Positions 24,850 through 37,389 of a stretch of 64,000 nucleotides of DNA are shown piece by piece. The position numbers were made by a program, and so were the translations under genes. Location: positions 1,101,105 to 1,165,104 of the forward strand of contig VZTJ01000255.1 in assembly GCA_013397795.1 (NCBI GenBank), written 5' to 3'. Positions within the stretch are counted from its first letter, which is position 1. Each line of letters begins with the position of its first letter. The stretch is from Orthonyx spaldingii. Lineage: Eukaryota; Chordata; Aves; Passeriformes; Orthonychidae. The notes under the pieces are model-generated. The model was not told the DNA's origin, did not search any database, and saw nothing but the letters and a program-made list of their open reading frames with translations.

Positions 24850-27693
24850 ATTTATCTACTTGCTTTGTTGAAGATTTATCTTCTATTCTTCAATACTTAA
24901 CTTTCTGTGACTCAGTGCTCCACCTTGTAAACATGATATTCATAGCTCTTTCCTCTATCAGTGCTCTACAAGCACATGGAAGAAAATGAGATCAAACAAC
25001 ATTTTATTAGATGTGTACTTGTCTTGGAAACATATGTGTTATTTGACTGACATTTAAAAATACATCTATAATTAAAAAATTACTACACCTAAAACAATCT
25101 ATAATAGTTCAGAGAAATGCCCAATTTATCTCATTTATTTGTCTATAAAAGTAGCTAATTACAGAAGCCTAGAAAAGAGCATCAGAAAAAAGTAGTCTTG
25201 GTATTTTTTAACAAGGAAAGATTTCTGGCCATAAAGAACAGTGATGGATATTCCTTTGGATGTCAAACTCATATTCCTCCTGCAACCCTCTCAGCTTCTG
25301 CCCCCAGCAGTCAGGGGGGCAGATGGCAGGGTTTGGCTGTTGACACCAGTCACTCAGCTCCGATGTGGTCAGGCTGTGACACTTCACTCAGGCTGCTGAA
25401 AAAGGGGTGTAAGGAAGCCTCCAGCGAGGTGAGAAAAGCAACACTGAAAACAGAGCAGGTTGTTGAGACAAAATCCTGCAGGGAAAAAAAATACTAAAAG
25501 TATGTGGGGAGGCTGTATAGGTCTATAAAGGTCAACCACAGTCTAGGTCTAAAGGCAGCAGTCTGTAACTTGCTTTCTGGTGTTATATCATTTGCCCAGG
25601 TTAAACACTGAGTACAACTCCTTTCTAGCAGCTGAAACAAAATAAATTTCAGAAGCAAAACTAAACATCCTGTCTCGTTAGATGAGCTACACATATCCTA
25701 AACCAAAAAGTGACATATTCAATCTTCTCAACAGCTTGATAGATTGGCACATATAATACAGACTAGTAAAAAGTATTGTTGTATGTGGACTGTGATGTGC
25801 ACATGTATTGTATATGTATTGTAACATATAAATATGTGCTAGCCTCATTGATTTTAAAGAAAAAAAATCTGATACCTGAGACATATTATATTGGTGAAAA
25901 CCACATAGTATTTCATATAATCAACAAATAATCCCTTCAGCCTGCAAAATTATAAAAAAATAATCAACAAACAGATATATTCCAAAACACACATGTAGGC
26001 TGTCAAAGAAGATTGAATGAAGATATCTATTTAAACTACTCACCTGAGCTTTGGGTCATTAATTTTTTGAAACTGCTATGGATTCATAAATAAAATCTAT
26101 CAAATATAAGTTATAATGATTTATCCAATGTTTACAGTGAAGGAGAAGGAAAATATGGCATGTCCTGTGCTTTGTGTGGTTAGAGGGAGTACTTAGAAAG
26201 AATATTGTGGAGTAACATCATGTAACGTGAAGTTCCCTGGAGACAGCCAGTAAATCAAAGCTGTGCATGGAAGACAACATTCTTCCTTGCTGCATTCATA
26301 TTTTTCAGAACATAACTTCATAATATCTGGTAAACATGAAATTATTTTCAGAATGTCATTAGTGTGTAGGATAGATACACATGTTCTGTAATATGTAAAG
26401 GTACAGTTTAAGGGAAAATCTGGCATCAATAATTTATTTGGAGTCAAGGTATTGTGTTATGACAACACATTAGAAATATACAGCTGGCTTAAATAAGGCC
26501 CTAAATGACATTCATATCTTTGTAAGGATAAATAATTTTTAAGGTAGTCCATGCACCTCATCAGAATGTTGGCAGGGACTGTTGGCCAACCCTTTCCTAT
26601 ATCACTTTGGTAAAATTTGGGTTGCATATCTAATATGCACAATACTGAGGGAGGTACCTATGAGGCCCACTGCTCTGATCCAAGTCTTTCAAAACTAGAA
26701 AGTCACCTAACTTTCAGCAATTCATAGACTTTTTATGTTTCAAATCCACAGTCACCATTATCTTGTGACACAAAATACAAATTTGTATCCAATATTTTTT
26801 GCATCAGAACTAACACCTTGCGGATGAACTATAACCTCTCTTTCCAAAGGGTGCACAAACTTAATTTAAAACAGTAAGACACTGTCAACCACATCCTTTG
26901 GCAATACATACAACTAGTTAATGACCTTTAGTACTAAAAAATTTAGTGTTTATTTCTAATCAGATCATAACTGGCCTAAGCTTCCAGCCATTGAAGTCTC
27001 ATTATCTCTCTCCTAGAATAAAGAGACCTCTCTGATTAGAAATCTCTTCCAACTCTAGATTCTGACCAAAAAACCCATATCACTATTCAATCTAGAATAA
27101 AGAAAATATGTTGTTTTTATTGCAATAGTGGCAAAATATGTTCTTCCTCCCTTGGGATTATTCTTGATAGGCAAAGGTAGAGAATGAACCAGTTCCACAC
27201 TGCCTTGTGTGGAACTTTCTCCCAACCCTAATCTCCCCCCCCACCCCTTTATTTAATGCTACTTTTAGACTAAACTAAAACAACTCCCATCATGTCTTTT
27301 CATGGAAATTGTATACAGCACATGGATTCTTGTAAATGGATTCTTGTTCATACCACGTTGCTATGAAATAGTTTTCTATTCAACTAAGTATAAGTATGCT
27401 GTTCCTTTGGTCTAGTCACCAAATCCCAAGTAAAAAAGTAAAAATGAAAATCATATTTTTAAAATATTTTGAAACAATGACGCGATTAGTTATTTGAGCT
27501 TCAAATTGTTCAATAATATAAATAAACTGAATTCATTTGTTGACAACAAAATGTCTTTCCAGTTTGGCTGAATATTGTAAGATTTTTATATTTTTTATTT
27601 GTAGGAATTAGTCTCTTTCTACATAAGTTTTGCTTGATATTCAGAAATGTCAGCTACTTGCACCTGGAAGCTTTTTTTTTTTTTTACTCCTAG
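24850..27693. other. AT-rich sequence, no gene recognised
   Basis: No repeat family recognised. The 99-codon frame at 25198-25497 (+) crosses a GC-richer patch with G runs near 25312, and its translation is unfamiliar. The remaining frames are short. Confidence 0.45.
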
Positions 27694-28021
27694 CCACTTG
27701 CAACGAGGTCTGTTTAGCGTGATTTGTGTTTTTACTCTGCTGAAGGGCGGAGTGTTCGCACATTCATTCAGTCACTGTTTTTCACTTTCCAATGAAAAAG
27801 GCTGCAATAGATCAGAAGTCTCAGTATTTGAGACACAGGAAAAGAACAGGATAATATTGCCTGATGACAGTAGAGCCAATTTTGCCCAAAATATGCTCTT
27901 TCCAGTGGAGCAGTTGCTGGATGGCAATAAACTGCCTCAGAAGCCAAGTTGCATAACATATAGCTGTTCCAAAATGGGTGCGTTTTGCAATGCAGTGGCT
28001 GAGGCATGTCAAAATGCAATG
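27694..28021 (+). other. candidate internal exon (open, splice-bounded)
   Basis: A 14-T run followed by ACTCCTAG (27672-27693) makes a good 3' splice site. G|GTAAGT at 28021/28022 is a near-consensus 5' splice site. The 328 bp between them are open in one frame (part of the frame 27647-28057), which ends on a codon boundary. The peptide contains LPDDSRANFAQ, VEQLLDGNKLPQKPSC and a cysteine-rich end, and I recognise no family. A minus-strand frame (27768-28019) is also open, which weakens the coding case. It could be a non-coding exon, a conserved element or coincidence. Confidence 0.25.
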
Positions 28022-31000
28022 GTAAGTAATATACAAACTACAATAACCTACACCTAGGAGAGAAAACTGGCAAATTAAACTCTAGTATGCTATAATGTCT
28101 TTTAGGAGGAAAAAGAATCTGGAATTTTATTCAATTTGACAACCTTGCTGTAAGAAAACATTCAAGTTTCCAGATTTTCTTCTCCTATTGCTTTCTTTGA
28201 TTACTGACATGAATGGCAGCTTCCCCTCTTCCATGACTCATCCATCAAGATTATCTAAAAGCAAAACAAACTCAGGAATACACACTTTACCCATCTCTCA
28301 TCCCCACACAACTTTCACTTTTTTATACATCAGACCAAAAGACATTTGGTCTTCTGGTACAAGAGTGAGTTGGGTAGATAAAAATCCATATAACAAAGAT
28401 CCAAAATATTTTGCAGGCTTTCTATTTGCAGCTGATTATCTCAGTTATTAGGGTACAAGAGAACTGTTAGAATGAGCCATGAGACTCCAGTGACTACTGA
28501 AGTCGAAGGAAATAGTCCTTTTACCTCATTAGGTTTTAGATTAGGCATTAAGTCAATAAGATGGCATTGCCCAGATTTCTGCATAAGAGTAATATTGTAA
28601 CTCCTTCAACTGCAGCAATAGGGGAAACCAATGGGAAAGATTTTTTGCGTTATGACAACGGTGCAGCTCATCATTTGTCACAGAACTACGCAATTGCCTG
28701 CAATTGAAAGCACTTCACCATATGTTTTAAAGACATGTTCATTAAACTCACTACTTCTGTGCATTCTTAAGTGTTAGGGATAAATAGGATAATAATATAG
28801 GATTCACAGGAGTTAATATTGAAAGTATAGATATGCATAAAATATGGTATTTAAGCATACAGTTTGATTTTTGGTGAGGAAAAACATCCTTTCCTTACCA
28901 ATGCATTGGGCAGTCATGACTCCATTGATAAATTCCATTTACAAAATAAAATTTTCTGCAATTTTCTTTTCCAAATTGTAGAATTCATGCTTTTTCTTAC
29001 ATCCTGCTCAAATATTATTTTGTAGGAAAATGATGGTACCTGAGATCCCCCTTTACCTTTTACAATAGTCAGTCCTGAATAGCTATAGGTGTTCAAATCA
29101 AATTTTGCAAGTAAAGACTGTGCCATCTACTCCATGCTGAAAATCATCTGTGGCAAATTGCAGAAAAACATGAAGTAAAATAGGTAGGTTATAAATTCCT
29201 TGAAAACAAGGTGTATAATGGAAATGTTGAAAGACATTCAGTGATATCAGCAATAGTTGGTACCATAGTAATAAAATACATAAATGAAAAGAAAAAAAAA
29301 TCTGTATGCTTCACAAACGCTTGTGGATTTCAAGAGAAAGCTATGTGCAGACTCAATGTAAAGATGGATGTTAATAATTCATTATGATGATGTTATTTAC
29401 AGAAAATCTCAGAAACTCAACTTGCAGTCATACTCTGAAAGAGTCAGAAAGAAGAAACACAGTGCTGCACCTTGCACTGGTATTTCCATCTCCTTTCCTC
29501 ATAATAAAATCATGCATCTGAATCTTCCTCATGCCTAAGATTCAGTAGCCAGAACAGTCTGCTTAATTATTGTTCAAAAAGCAGCCTTCAGTCTGCATCA
29601 AAACAAACACAATGCCCAACTACAAATAAATAGTTAATGGAACTTTGTCTCCCACTGTCTGACACTCAGGTAAGCTTCCCATTCACTTGTGACAAAATGT
29701 CTTTTCCCCAGTGGACAAAAAAAGGATTGATGGGCACTGCTAGAACAGGTGGCCATGTGCAGCCTTCGCCCTAGAGGGGACCTGCAAGCTAAGAGCCAGT
29801 AAGGTACTCAAAACAGCAAATAGTTTTCATATTTGAAGGATATTCACATACACAGGTACATTAGCACTCTTCTTGCATCCTACATCCTAGATTAAAAATT
29901 AAAGCAATGCCCTTAAACTTCTGTTGTTAAACATTTTATTTTTATTCAGTGGGCAACAAAAGCAAAAGATACTTCATTTTTCCTCACTTGCTTTTTAAAT
30001 TTCTATTCCCTCTTCTCTTTCCTTCCACCTGTTTTTTCCCCTTCTTCTGTTTTTGTTGGCAGCAGTGTATTTGACTTGACCGCTCAAATACCCACTAAGG
30101 TCTATTTGCAATCCCTAAGCAAGAGAAATTTATAGATGAAACTGGCCACTTACATATTACTGTCTCCAAATAACGAACCAGGTTTCCCTCAAATAGCTCC
30201 ACTTGGTAATCCTTTCATGTCTATTCTGCTCCTGAGCCATTTCTGTAGAGCATTGTCTACTGGGAAACGGATGCAAAGTGAAAAGGAGCAATTGTGTGTG
30301 TCTGTGTGTGTTCTTTCTCCATGTCTATAAAACCCAACCCAAACTGTCAAGGTGACAATCCAAAACGATAATCAAAACCACTTTTTACATTCCATCTTGT
30401 AATTGCCGCAGGCAACTTTGAAAGGAGATGCTAACAAATCCCAAAGAATACCAGGTATTAAATATTTGATACAGTTAGAAATGTATACAATAGACATCAA
30501 ACTTATGTTGTATATCTCTGTAATTTCTATACCATAGGTAAACAACCATATTTCAAAACAAATTCTTAGATGGGTATTTGGAAATCTACATTAAAATCTG
30601 TTTACATTTTAGAAACAGCTCTGTTGTCTCTACATGCAGCTGTAACAACAGCAAAAATAGATTTTGCTTGGGAATATTATCTCCCATAGACATACTCCGA
30701 AAAAATATTTTCAAGGGTGCCTTTCTAGCTGTTTGCATCTTTACAAGTATTTGCTTTAAAGCAATCTTACATTCATACTACAGACTGATTCAAAAATTGT
30801 AAGACTGCTGATTTACAAAATAGTTTGCACTCATGCCTACAGTCTGCATTTTAAATTTTTCCAGCACTTAAGTATTAAAATTCAGTTCATTTTTACAGTG
30901 TCCTTCATAGGGAGCATTGAGAAGGCTGCACAGAAAGAGGGGATATTATCAGTAAAAGGGAAAGAAAAACTAAGAAAGAGGTGTAAACTGAGATTACTCT

Positions 31001-31025
31001 GCTTGAGAGAGTAAGATAAATACAG
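28022..31025. other. AT-rich sequence, no gene recognised
   Basis: No transposon or RNA gene recognised. Frames at 28188-28451 (+), 28914-29126 (-), 30136-30330 (+) and 30578-30802 (+) are short and unfamiliar. Confidence 0.45.
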
Positions 31026-31627
31026 TGTGCTAGTTTCAGCTTGGGTAGAGTTAATTTTCTTCACAAGGGCAGGTATGGGGCTGCTTTGGATTTGTGCTGA
31101 ACACAGGGTTGATAATATAGAGATATTTTTGTTATTGCTGAGCAGGGCTTACACAGAGCCAAGGCCCTTTCTGATTTTTGTACTGCAATACTGAGGAGGA
31201 GCCTGTGGGTGCTTGGGAGGTTGGGAAGAGACACAGCTGGAACAGGTGACCCAAACTGACCAAAGGGACATTCCAGGCCATGTTACAGCATGCTCAGTAC
31301 ATAAAGTGGGGGGAGGAAGGAGGGAATATTTGGAGTGATGGCGTTGTCTTTCCAAGTCACCATTACCCATGATGGGGCCCTGCTTTCATGAAGATGGCCA
31401 AACACCTGCCTGCCCATGGGTAGCAGTAAATTAATGCCTCATTTTGCTTTGCTTGTGTGCCTGGCTTTTGCTTTCCCTATTAAACTCTTTGTCTCAACCC
31501 ATGAGTTTTCTAGCATTTACCCTTCTAATTCTTTCCCCGATCCTGCTGCTGGGGGAGTGAGAGAGTGACTGGGCGGGGCTCGGCAGCTGGGTGGGACTTG
31601 GCTGCTAGCTGGGATTAAACCGCGACA
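31026..31627 (+). mobile_element. solo LTR of an endogenous retrovirus
   Basis: About 602 bp from TGTGCTAG to CGCGACA, so it has TGT...ACA ends. The wording follows an LTR family that I remember as common in birds: TTTGGATTTGTGCTGAA, GTTATTGCTGAGCAG, TGACCAAAGGGACATTCCA, GGAGTGATGGCGTT, AACACCTGCCTGCC, GAGTTTTCTAGCATTTACCC. A TATA-like ACATAAAG (about 31299) and an ATTAAA polyadenylation signal (31479-31484) lie in order. No gag, pol or env sequence and no primer-binding site adjoin it, so it is a solo LTR left by recombination. I see no clear target-site duplication: TACAG on the left, AACAA on the right. Confidence 0.85.
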
Positions 31628-32329
31628 AACAACGAGCCAGTAGAAGGAGTGATCTTGCTCTCAGTTTGTACAGTCAAAGCGAGGAGAAAAAGAATGGGCT
31701 TTAATAGGACTTGGTCACAAAGTAGGCTGATTGCAAACAAATGTAATAGAATGGTGCCTTTACAAAAAGAACGTGAGTGAATGTGTGATCCACTTAACAT
31801 GTGTCAGCTGAGGCATGTTAACTGCATGTGTGTGTTTAGCTCAGAATAAGTGTAAGACAACTTGACTCAGGTCATATAGTTAGTTGTATCAAAGTAGTTC
31901 ACTTTTGTTTGGGGCAAACAGCAGATATATGAGCAGTTACTAGGAAAGTAATTTCCACATAACTTTAGACTACTGCAGTGTGGAAATCTTCGTCTCAGCT
32001 ATTTCTTCTAGACACTCTTCATAATCAATGGAGAGAAATAGGCATTTGGGGAACATTATTCATCTGATATATGTTAGATGTCTACTGCAGAACGCAACAT
32101 AAGAGTGACAAATTTTTTTCAGTGACTACAGAGAAAGTCAAGATGACTACTTCAGATGTAGTCATTTACCCTGGCTCAGACAAGTCCCCCTAATGAGCAA
32201 CAGATGTAAGGTACCTTGTTACACTGCACTAACTTAATCATGAGCCTAAAATCTTGGAATTAACAGCCAGTGGTGGGGTCCTGCTAGGATAGAAAATGCT
32301 CTCCAAAGACAGAATTAGCTCTGCATAAT
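31628..32329. other. no gene recognised
   Basis: Unique sequence flanking the solo LTR. One 61-codon minus-strand frame (31615-31800) starts near the LTR end and has no domain. Confidence 0.5.
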
Positions 32330-32450
32330 TTTATGCTGTGCTTTTAAAGGAAAGTACAGAGGGGAAACAAAAGAGAGGCACAGAGAGGTGAGTGGCCCAA
32401 GGTTGCCCAAAAGGTCATAGCCTGTATCTGATTCAGAGACTTACCACTGA
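32330..32450 (-). repeat. MIR-like SINE relic
   Basis: In the plus direction it reads AGAGAGGCACAGAGAGGTGA followed by GTGGCCCAAGGTTGCCCAAA. This is the antisense of the MIR core ('gaggcacagagaggttaagtgacttgcccaaggtcac'). It continues to a GATTCAGAGAC stretch where MIR has its promoter-proximal half. A related ancient amniote repeat with the same phrase is the alternative. Confidence 0.7.
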
Positions 32451-35233
32451 AAAGCACTGCTGCTAAATGAAAGTAGCAAAATAGCATGAGACAGGAGGAA
32501 TTTTTCCTACTTTTCCCCTCCACCCTCCAAGGATAGGTTATTGAATATTAGGTAGATAGGAGTAAAAAATAGCTGTAAACACTGAGCTGTTGCTCCCCTG
32601 TTGTACAGTGCAAGGTTCACAAAGGTGATCCTTGGATGCCTCATTCACAACACAATATCACGGCAGAATATCTGTATTAGGGTGTTTAAATCCACAAAGC
32701 TTCAAAGTAGAGGCATTTCAAGATAGCAGTTTTACTCTCATGTAACATGCTTGGCAGAAAAAGCAGAACTATTTGACTTAAGTGCCAAATGTAATGGACT
32801 GGTAGCAACTGAAAAGTCTAGGCAACTAAAAGTTATTTTAAATAATCCAGGGTTGGGATCCGTATACATTCAAGAAGGGGTCACTTCAAAACAGTAACTG
32901 GCACATCCCTGTTCTGATTATCTTGAATATCGCTGGGATTTGGATTAAGATTTCCTTGTTCACCTAGATGACTATGGCCTTTTAAGATCTTGTTTTTGGC
33001 ACCCTGATTTTCCAGAGTTGAACATAGCCTGTGGAGCAGAGTTGTGATATGTTCTTGCTAGTACAGCACTTGTGAGGGAAAGCAACTGTGTTCTGAAGTA
33101 ACTGGAGGCTTCGAGGATTCTTCACACTCTGAATCTGATAGAGTGCAATGTAGTAGACAAGCCTGAAGGGATTCTCAGTTATGGATTGCCGTAACAAAGT
33201 CTGCATTTAAGAGAAAATGCACCATCTGAGATGATAAAACAAAATATTCCTAGTCACTGCTATCTGAAGGACAGAAGAGTCTTATAGGAACTGAGATTCT
33301 GAACTGGCATGTCATCCTTAGCTCAGGGAGAAAATAGACTTCATCAGTTCCTAAAAATGCTGCCTTCCACATTTCAGCTGTCTTCCACTTAAGAAGGCCC
33401 ACCCCAAGACTTAATGAACAAAGCAATAATTCTGTCACTGGAAAGCATCACCACTGTCTGAGCTGACTTCATGGCATTGCTGATAGGCTTCACAGAAACA
33501 TTGAAGGGAGGGCAACAGAAGCACGGGGTGCAACAAGGCCAAGCTTTGAGAGAAGCCCTGACAGGTCAGGGAGAAGAACAGATCACAAAAAGAAAACCTG
33601 TGTTTGCTGGGTTGCCCCATCACCAATTGAACTGCCACCTAGACCAGTAGGTACAGTTTTTCTAATGACCCACCAGAAAGAGGGATGCTCCAGGAACTGA
33701 CCAGATTTGGCCACACAACAGGCCATACTTACATTTTTATATCAGCATCACAAAGATGGTTGGACAGAGTGGCAACACTGGAGACTGGGTTTTTCTTTTA
33801 AGGAAAGGTTTTACAGATAAGGATTCCTGTGAAAATCAAATACTCCTAGTAAATATAAATACTATGAAAAATATATGTGTTTCCTGGAACTTCCATGACA
33901 TTGGAAGATACTTTGTTATTCTACAACTGATACTTAATATCTTCTTTGTTTAGTTTTGAAAAGGTTGAGGTGGCCAGAGGCTGTAGAATGGAGCTACTCA
34001 TAGCAACAGTAGGAGGAAAAAATGTCCTCCAGAAAGCTGCTGAGAGTCATTCCTGAATCCCAGGTTCCTGGGACCTGAAGATAAAAATCCAGAACTAAAT
34101 GTTTTACTCTATTTTCCTGAAGTGCCAGTCCATTCATCTAGCACCAAATTAAAAAAGAAATTATATATGTGAATACAGGCTTCCTGGAAAGTTTTAAAAC
34201 ATATTTCAAAAATTTGTATCAGTGCTGTACATTATGCTTTGTTGCCAGCCACTGATACGAATTTTATCTGTAGTCCAAGAGGGTGGAGTATACAGATAAG
34301 CAAGTAACATTTTAATTAACAACAACAACAAAAAGTGTCCTGAAAAGTGTTATAATGTGTCCTGGTCAATAAGAAGTCACAGAAGGAAATTAACTCTGGT
34401 TACACATATCCTCTCTCTACAGTTCCTTAGGCTCAAGAAATGAATTTTATTTCATAAAGCTGAACTGGTTAGTGGAAGAAAGGAACATAGAGAAACGCTC
34501 CCATTATATTATAATTTTTAAATATTTAAGCTACAGTATGACCCAGACATCTCAGTGGTTATCCAAGAATGTCATGCAAAAGTTGTCAGAGATGTAAGTA
34601 CACGTGTAGACATACAGGTGTTTTTTTGCTTTGATTGCTCTACTGAGATTCTGTCCTGTAACAAAAACAAGGATGTGCACACAGAGAAACAGAACTCAGG
34701 GGTCAAACTAATATGAAATATTTCTCTGCAGTAATAAGAGCTTGACTAAGACCTTCATTCTTTCAAGTGTGTTAGATTTCAGGAGCAGAAAAGACCTTTA
34801 GTTTGTGTTGTCTCTCTCCCACATAGCAGAGGCTTTCATGGAGTTGTTTCTGTGTTGACCCTTGATTTTGCCTTTCAGAGTAAACAATAAGATTGCCTTC
34901 TTGGGGAAGAAAAAAAAAAAAAGGAATATAGACGCTAGAGATAATTATGTTTGATGCACCACATCTTCCTCCAGACTCAGCATTAACTCTTTTATATGTT
35001 CTGACACATCAACAGGCAAGGGACAGGGAAAACCTGATATGGCTCTTTAAGTGTGAACCTTAAAAAGTGCTTAAGGAAGAACTAGTCTGTTTCTTTGTAC
35101 TATAACTGGTTTTGTATTTATTTCCATCATTCTTCCCTACTGCTTTGATGAAGTTCCATCCTACGGTGATTTTTATGTTATGTATTTTATGCTGTATATT
35201 CCATATCATCTGCTATGCTCAGAAATGAGTTTT
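32451..35233. other. no gene recognised
   Basis: Unique AT-rich DNA. An (AAC)n stretch lies at 34318-34334 and a 15-A run near 34910. The frames at 32982-33206, 33250-33438 and 33435-33638 (all -) are unfamiliar. Confidence 0.45.
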
Positions 35234-35839
35234 TGTCCCTTTAATTCAGTCAGAGAAAGCCGGCACAGATTTTTGTTTTTGTTTTTGTTTACATTCTTTT
35301 GACTCTGACAGCAGCCAGCAGTGGTACAATGGAAAGATAAGGAGAGAGTTTGCGCTCTCAGAGTCTCTCTTTTTCTTGCCTTCTAGCAGGGAGAGAGAGA
35401 CAGGGAGTTTTTCATTGGGTTTTTTTTCACTGGTTTTTTCCTCTTTAGCTGAAGCAAGAAGAACTTTACCTGGACTGTGGATCCTTCTCTGGGATTTGTT
35501 CAGCATCTCTCCGGTCCAAGACATCAGGACACCTGCCTGGGGGGCCCCCCTCACCAGCAGCATGCCAGGCCTGGGCACCGGGCTGGAGCCCTGGAGGGAC
35601 TGAACCTGACTGAGCCACAGCCAAGGAGGGATTTCTCAGACTTGTTGACTCTTCAAAACAACTAGAGGTTCCATTTGTTTAATATTATTCATTTTGTTTG
35701 GTAAATAAACAGGTTTTTTCCACTCTTCTAGAAGGAATTGTTTCCCAAACCGGTTTGAGGGGAGGGGCCACTGAAATCTGCTCTTCTGAAGGCGACTCCT
35801 TTGAAGGTCCCTTCTCCAAATTTGCCCTAAACCAGCACA
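35234..35839 (+). mobile_element. endogenous retrovirus LTR (5' LTR position)
   Basis: A second, unrelated avian-type LTR. Recognisable segments include GAGAGAGACAGGGAG, TGGACTGTGGATCCTTC, GGGCACCGGGCTGGAGCCCT, GAGGGACTGAACC and AAATTTGCCCTAAACCAGCACA at the 3' end. An AATAAA signal is at 35704-35709. The frames at 35246-35578 (-) and 35376-35665 (+) are shadows in LTR sequence. The 3' edge (..CACA) is fairly firm. The 5' edge (TGTCCC at 35234) is a guess, because the flank gives no obvious duplication. Confidence 0.75.
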
Positions 35840-35848
35840 AATAATAAC

Positions 35849-35866
35849 TGATGCCCAACGTGTGGC
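35849..35866 (+). promoter_or_regulatory. retroviral primer-binding site, tRNA-Lys type
   Basis: TGATGCCCAACGTGTGGC, nine bases after the LTR's terminal CACA, matches the tRNA-Lys-1,2 primer-binding site TGGCGCCCAACGTGGGGC at 15 of 18 positions. It implies that the LTR to its left is a 5' LTR and that the parent element was of the lysine-primed (ERVK/beta-like) class. Confidence 0.6.
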
Positions 35867-36200
35867 AAGAGAAAGTGGAAAAAACCTGTACTGATTGTAT
35901 TTTGGTTGTACTTATTCTGTTCTTTGAAATCTAACTGCATTGTCCCAGTCTCTCAGATTATTGCATTGTGACTTCTTTGATTTAGAGAAGCTCTCCCTTC
36001 TTTTCAGAGGTGTCCTTTTCGCACAGGAACAAGTGTGATATGATGAACATGAACCCAACCCTCTCCCAAACTTCTGACCATTCCTTGTTACTGAGCTGAC
36101 TTGGTTTTTAGTACTGAGCTGATAGTTTCAGTTTCCAAGAAGAGAAGGATACCACATCTGGGTAATTGGTGAACCGAGGTCTTGATCTGTTTCTTACTGA
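35867..36200 (+). mobile_element. probable ERV untranslated-leader remnant
   Basis: The sequence runs on from the primer-binding site with no LTR or unique landmark. It carries short internal repeats (TACTGAGCTGA at about 36090 and 36112) and no open gag-like frame. I infer a retained leader with the rest of the provirus deleted. The right edge is arbitrary. Confidence 0.35.
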
Positions 36201-37389
36201 TGGACAAGACAGCCCATCAGTACTGACTTGTACTGATAATATAGTTGTTTTGACCAGTGTGTATTCTTACGCATTCTGTAAATATAGATCTGATTTTGCC
36301 AATAAAAGTTGTTTGGCATGAGTTTTACTGGTGCCAGAATCTCTTCCTGACACTTTATCTGTCTGGCCTTGCTTGCTGTTGGCCTGGCAAGTGCCAAGTA
36401 GTTATCAGTTCAAGACATTACCATGTTCTCCCATTGGCTGAGCATGTATGTGGCTGATTTCCCTATTTCTGTTGGATTATATTGCAAAATAGTCTACATA
36501 CTGCTCATTTAGAGGAAATGTGACCTTTCTAAAAATAAATGACCTCTAGAGGGGAAAACTATTTCAGAAAAAAGATATAATTAAAAGTCTGACTTTGTCA
36601 TGCATCTAAATTCTGTCCATACCCCAATTAATTAATTTAATTTTATTCAGGAGGGCTAAAGGAACCCTTACAGCAAAGGCAGTCACAGTAACAGTACAAG
36701 TTCAGAAACAAGAAGTACTTGTCACTAATCTGATATTCTGACTTTTTCATGTAACTGAGCCACTCTGAGGCTGCTGTAAGTTTTAAAGTCATCAGTACGG
36801 TCCGGTTTTTTGATGGAAGAAAGGATAGATAACTACCAGGGGTGAGAGCTGTGTGCAGTAAGTCATGTAGTCATAATGCTGGTTTACTGTAGCATTCACT
36901 GTAGCAAATCCTCAGTCTACCAGCAGAACACAGCCATATAATCCCATGAAGTATGAGCAAGACAGCATCATGTAAACCCACTCAGCCAATAATTTTGTCT
37001 GGGATATAAAACACAGTGACTTATGTTGGAGTTACATGGTGCTGACAAGAGGTGATAGTGATGCTTAGCAATAATAATATTGTTAATTACGTTGCTATAA
37101 TAAAGATATAATAAATAAAGCTATTAGTTCCTCTGTAGCATAACACATCCTTATGGCATTGTAAACACAGATAATATAGCTGGCAAGCATCAGTTCTAAA
37201 GCATGACAGCATGGTAGGAAGCCAGTTTGCAGCCAAATAAAAAAAAAAGGTCCAAAAAGTCCTTTTGATCTGTTACCATATGGCTTCTTTACTTTGCATA
37301 GCATTTTCTACGAAAGTCTCAGTGACTATAACTATATGATGCAAGCAAATAAGATTTTACTAGTCCTTGCTCTTGTTGGGGACTTAACG
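36201..37389. other. no gene recognised
   Basis: Either remaining ERV-derived non-coding sequence or host DNA. No gag, pol or env motif is seen in any frame. Overlapping frames at 36194-36397 (-) and 36257-36457 (+) are unfamiliar. Confidence 0.45.

Noticed and set aside
31149..31370. 73-codon minus frame as a retroviral gene piece
   Set aside because: It is antisense within the solo LTR and matches no gag, pol or env motif.
33549..33571. CCCTGACAGGTCAGGG-type short palindrome as a receptor site
   Set aside because: Seven-base arms are expected by chance several times in 64 kb, and nothing nearby supports a regulatory element.
35246..35665. Frames of 110, 75 and 62 codons as possible genes
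   Set aside because: All lie inside the ERV LTR, which is non-coding.
37095..37304. Possible tRNA or small RNA gene around here and elsewhere
   Set aside because: No A-box/B-box pair with cloverleaf potential found. The GGTTCGAGTAT string near 40957 lacks the rest of a tRNA.
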